A stretch of 64,000 nucleotides of DNA from Elysia chlorotica (taxonomy: Eukaryota > Mollusca > Gastropoda > Plakobranchidae): NCBI GenBank assembly GCA_003991915.1, contig RQTK01000306.1, positions 58,846-122,845 on the forward strand, in the 5' to 3' direction. The position numbers were made by a program, and so were the translations under genes. Shown piece by piece: positions 1 through 64,000 of the stretch (its first letter is position 1; each line of letters begins with the position of its first letter). The notes beneath the pieces were generated by a model. It saw only the letters and a list, made by a program, of their open reading frames with translations, had not been told where the DNA came from and did no database searches.

Positions 1-190
<190 letters not shown>

Positions 191-389
191 TAACATTAAC
201 GCGTTATTTAAAATTGTTAAGCCGAATTCGGGCGTACGAACACGGCATTAGGTTTAAAGACAATTATTACAAGCATTCCTATAATTATAACAATATTTAG
301 GAGATAAGCTTTTTTTATCACGACACTTAGCATAAAAAACCAAACAAACAATATTATCCGAAAGAATAGAGCCTGATAAATTATTCTTT

Positions 390-610
390 TCCGCAGCTTT
401 ACACAAACGATGTGGACATTGGCTTGAGCTGGGAGATTATGAAGAAGCAAGGGAAGTAAAGCAGCACAGTGGCGCACAGCAACTTTGTTGATGTGGTGCA
501 GCCCAATGCTCTATTTGTCAGCAGACACAAAGATCTAATGTCACTGGGATTCGCAACATCAGCTGCCCAGAAGGGATATATTAAGCTTAGACCTATTGTA
601 AGTGTAACTC
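390..610 (+). pseudogene. Possible decayed coding fragment, family not recognised
   Basis: On the plus strand one frame reads FPQLYTNDVDIGLSWEIMKK, then a TAA, then NFVDVVQPNALFVSRHKDLM and SLGFATSAAQKGYIKLRPI, followed by a donor-like GTAAGT at about 600. The composition is protein-like and unlike neighbouring repeats, but the internal stop and lack of a partner exon suggest a relic. The opposite strand is also open over about 60 codons, so strand is uncertain. Confidence 0.3.
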
Positions 611-1424
611 GAGACCCGAAGAGATCTCTAGAATGAGATTTGTAGAGAAAAAACAGGCTGGTTTTGCTGGGACTAAAAGTGCGAGAAAAGAACTATTGGC
701 GTCACTACGAATAGGGGACTTATTATCATTTCTATTACTGTTCACCTTTCAGCGTCCAAAACCCGAGAAGTCGAAAAAAAAGGGAAATTAAAAGATTTTA
801 TTCTTGTTTTTTTACTGCATCATTTTCAACAGCTTCTAACCTATAGGCCTAACCACCGAATTTCTTGTACTTTTACGAATTATAGTCTCCCACTATTTTA
901 CTCAACAGTTACTGTTTTACATTGTGAAGAAAGGGGCCCTAGCTCGCAGATATCAAATTAGTACTACACTCAGTTTTAGTCGATGTACCCCCGGTAGTGT
1001 AAAAAACGAACACATCTTGCTATGCTAATAAATTCAACAAGCTTAACATATAGGGCAGTATTTCAGGCACCCAGGTAGCCAGAATCATGGCCAAGGGTCG
1101 CAGATGATAACACTGTATTGTCAGTCCGATGGAAGAGTAAGTACATTGTAATTTAATCCCCCTCCCACGCCCACCTTTCCCATTTTCCCACGCACACAGA
1201 CCAAGCAAGAGATCAGGCAGTCAGTCAGTCAGTCAGACAAACTTGTACAAAAAAAAAAACAAACAAAAAAAAAACAACAAAACAAAAACAACAACAACAA
1301 CAAAAGAAACAAAAAACCCCAACAAAAACAACACCAAACAAACAAATAACGAAAAAGGGGACTGAAGAAAACAACCTACGTTCCTTAACAATAAGTAGGC
1401 CCTATATAAAGTTGGAGGATAGAA

Positions 1425-1458
1425 GGATAGATAGATCGATCGATAGATAGATATATAG

Positions 1459-1523
<65 letters not shown>

Positions 1524-1535
1524 AAGAGAGAGCGC

Positions 1536-1566
<31 letters not shown>

Positions 1567-1675
1567 CGAGAGAGAGAAGGGAGAAGGATGAATAGGTAAA
1601 TAGAATGGAATCGATAGATAGAGATGGAATGATAGAGAGAAAGAGAAGGAGAGAGAGAGAGAGAGAAAGATAAAT
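1425..1675. repeat. (GATA)n/(GA)n microsatellite
   Basis: GATA and TAGA tetramers grade into a long GA run with scattered A insertions. Open frames here (SLSLS..., YLSIYLSI...) are translation artefacts. Confidence 0.97.
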
Positions 1676-1919
1676 TGAGTGCGAGTTTTGAGTTTGTTGC
1701 TAAGCATCCAACGTCAGCACTATATAGCCTATAATTGCGGATGGGAACAGGCAGACGGACAGACAGATGGAAACCCATAGAGAGACCTGGAAGGCGCTTA
1801 AGGGAATGAAACATAGAGAAAAATATAATGCAGCACCTGAGATTGGAATGACTGATATCCTGCTCAGGGTCCAGAACAACTCTGCTGACTGAGCCATCCC
1901 TAACATTCTCTGGAAATGA

Positions 1920-2218
1920 CAGCTCCTCTGTACACAGGGAGATAATAATTATATCGACTTCAAAAGAGCAAGACGGAAAACTTTACAGGGGGTTGCTTTG
2001 CTTCTTTACACCAAACTTCAGCATCTGGGCTTAATCGTGAACTGATCCCAACTGAGATTAATATCTGATAATTTTACATGTTGGTCACATTACACTGACA
2101 CTGAACCAATCAGTAGTTGACAAAATTTGACAAATAAATCTGTCCAGCATTGTGAGTTTTGAACCGAAAACCTCTCGATTGGGAGAAAAGCTCTCTACCA
2201 CTCTAGTGCCATTTCACC
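1920..2218 (-). repeat. SINE-like element, diverged copy
   Basis: Contains ctgacactgaaccaatcagt and, near the right end, ctctcgattgggagaaaagc, matching the dispersed family whose tRNA-like head lies at the right. Confidence 0.6.
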
Positions 2219-2263
2219 CCCCTTTTACACAGGTAAATCTCATAGCCATTCATAGGAACTTAC

Positions 2264-64000
<61,737 letters not shown>

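Overview
This is a eukaryotic (metazoan) genomic window of AT-rich DNA. It is dominated by one large, intron-rich gene on the minus strand, running from the right edge towards the left edge. The exons join into an unconventional myosin that I call a class XV (MYO15-like) myosin. The first part of the motor lies beyond the right end and the distal tail (expected SH3, second MyTH4 and FERM) lies beyond the left end. Thirty-five exons were placed by hand. All splice phases are consistent from exon to exon and add up to about 1,910 residues. Abundant (GA)n, (GATA)n, (AAT)n and (CAA)n arrays, a dispersed tRNA-derived SINE-like family with (GAGT)n tails, and intron density suggest a lophotrochozoan, most likely a gastropod mollusc. 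That placement is an inference, not proven by the sequence.

Layout from right to left, which is 5' to 3' for the gene. 64000-53043: twelve motor-domain exons, including switch II (DIFGFE), the actin-binding lower 50K region, the [13 protein letters not shown] helix and the converter strand. 42014-53042: an 11-kb intron that carries a 4.7-kb same-strand open exon of unknown family. 42013-41838: IQ/lever-arm exon. 41837-26552: a 15.3-kb repeat-rich intron with a 551-base assembly gap. 26551-16606: short linker exons, one with a long acidic tract. 16122-13186: first MyTH4 domain. 12532-10529: start of a FERM-like module and a 229-residue linker exon. 10070-2264: low-complexity linker exons (polyQ, polyP, Pro/Ser rich) ending in a segment typical of class XV tails just before the SH3 domain.

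Two features stand out. First, the 4.7-kb open exon (42838-47544) sits between the motor and the IQ exon, starts at an ATG in a strong context, and has a phase-0 donor that would splice it in frame to the IQ exon. This predicts a motor-less tail isoform with its own roughly 1,560-residue N-terminus, reminiscent of but differently placed from the giant N-terminal exon of vertebrate MYO15A. Second, the 3' part of the motor exon at 58606-58833 is repeated six more times in tandem in the following intron. Three copies are exactly 84 nt, open and phase 0 at both ends, and an eighth, inverted, decayed copy lies in another intron.

No other convincing protein-coding gene, rRNA, functional tRNA or CRISPR was found. 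Most other open frames are translations of simple repeats or shadows of the exons.
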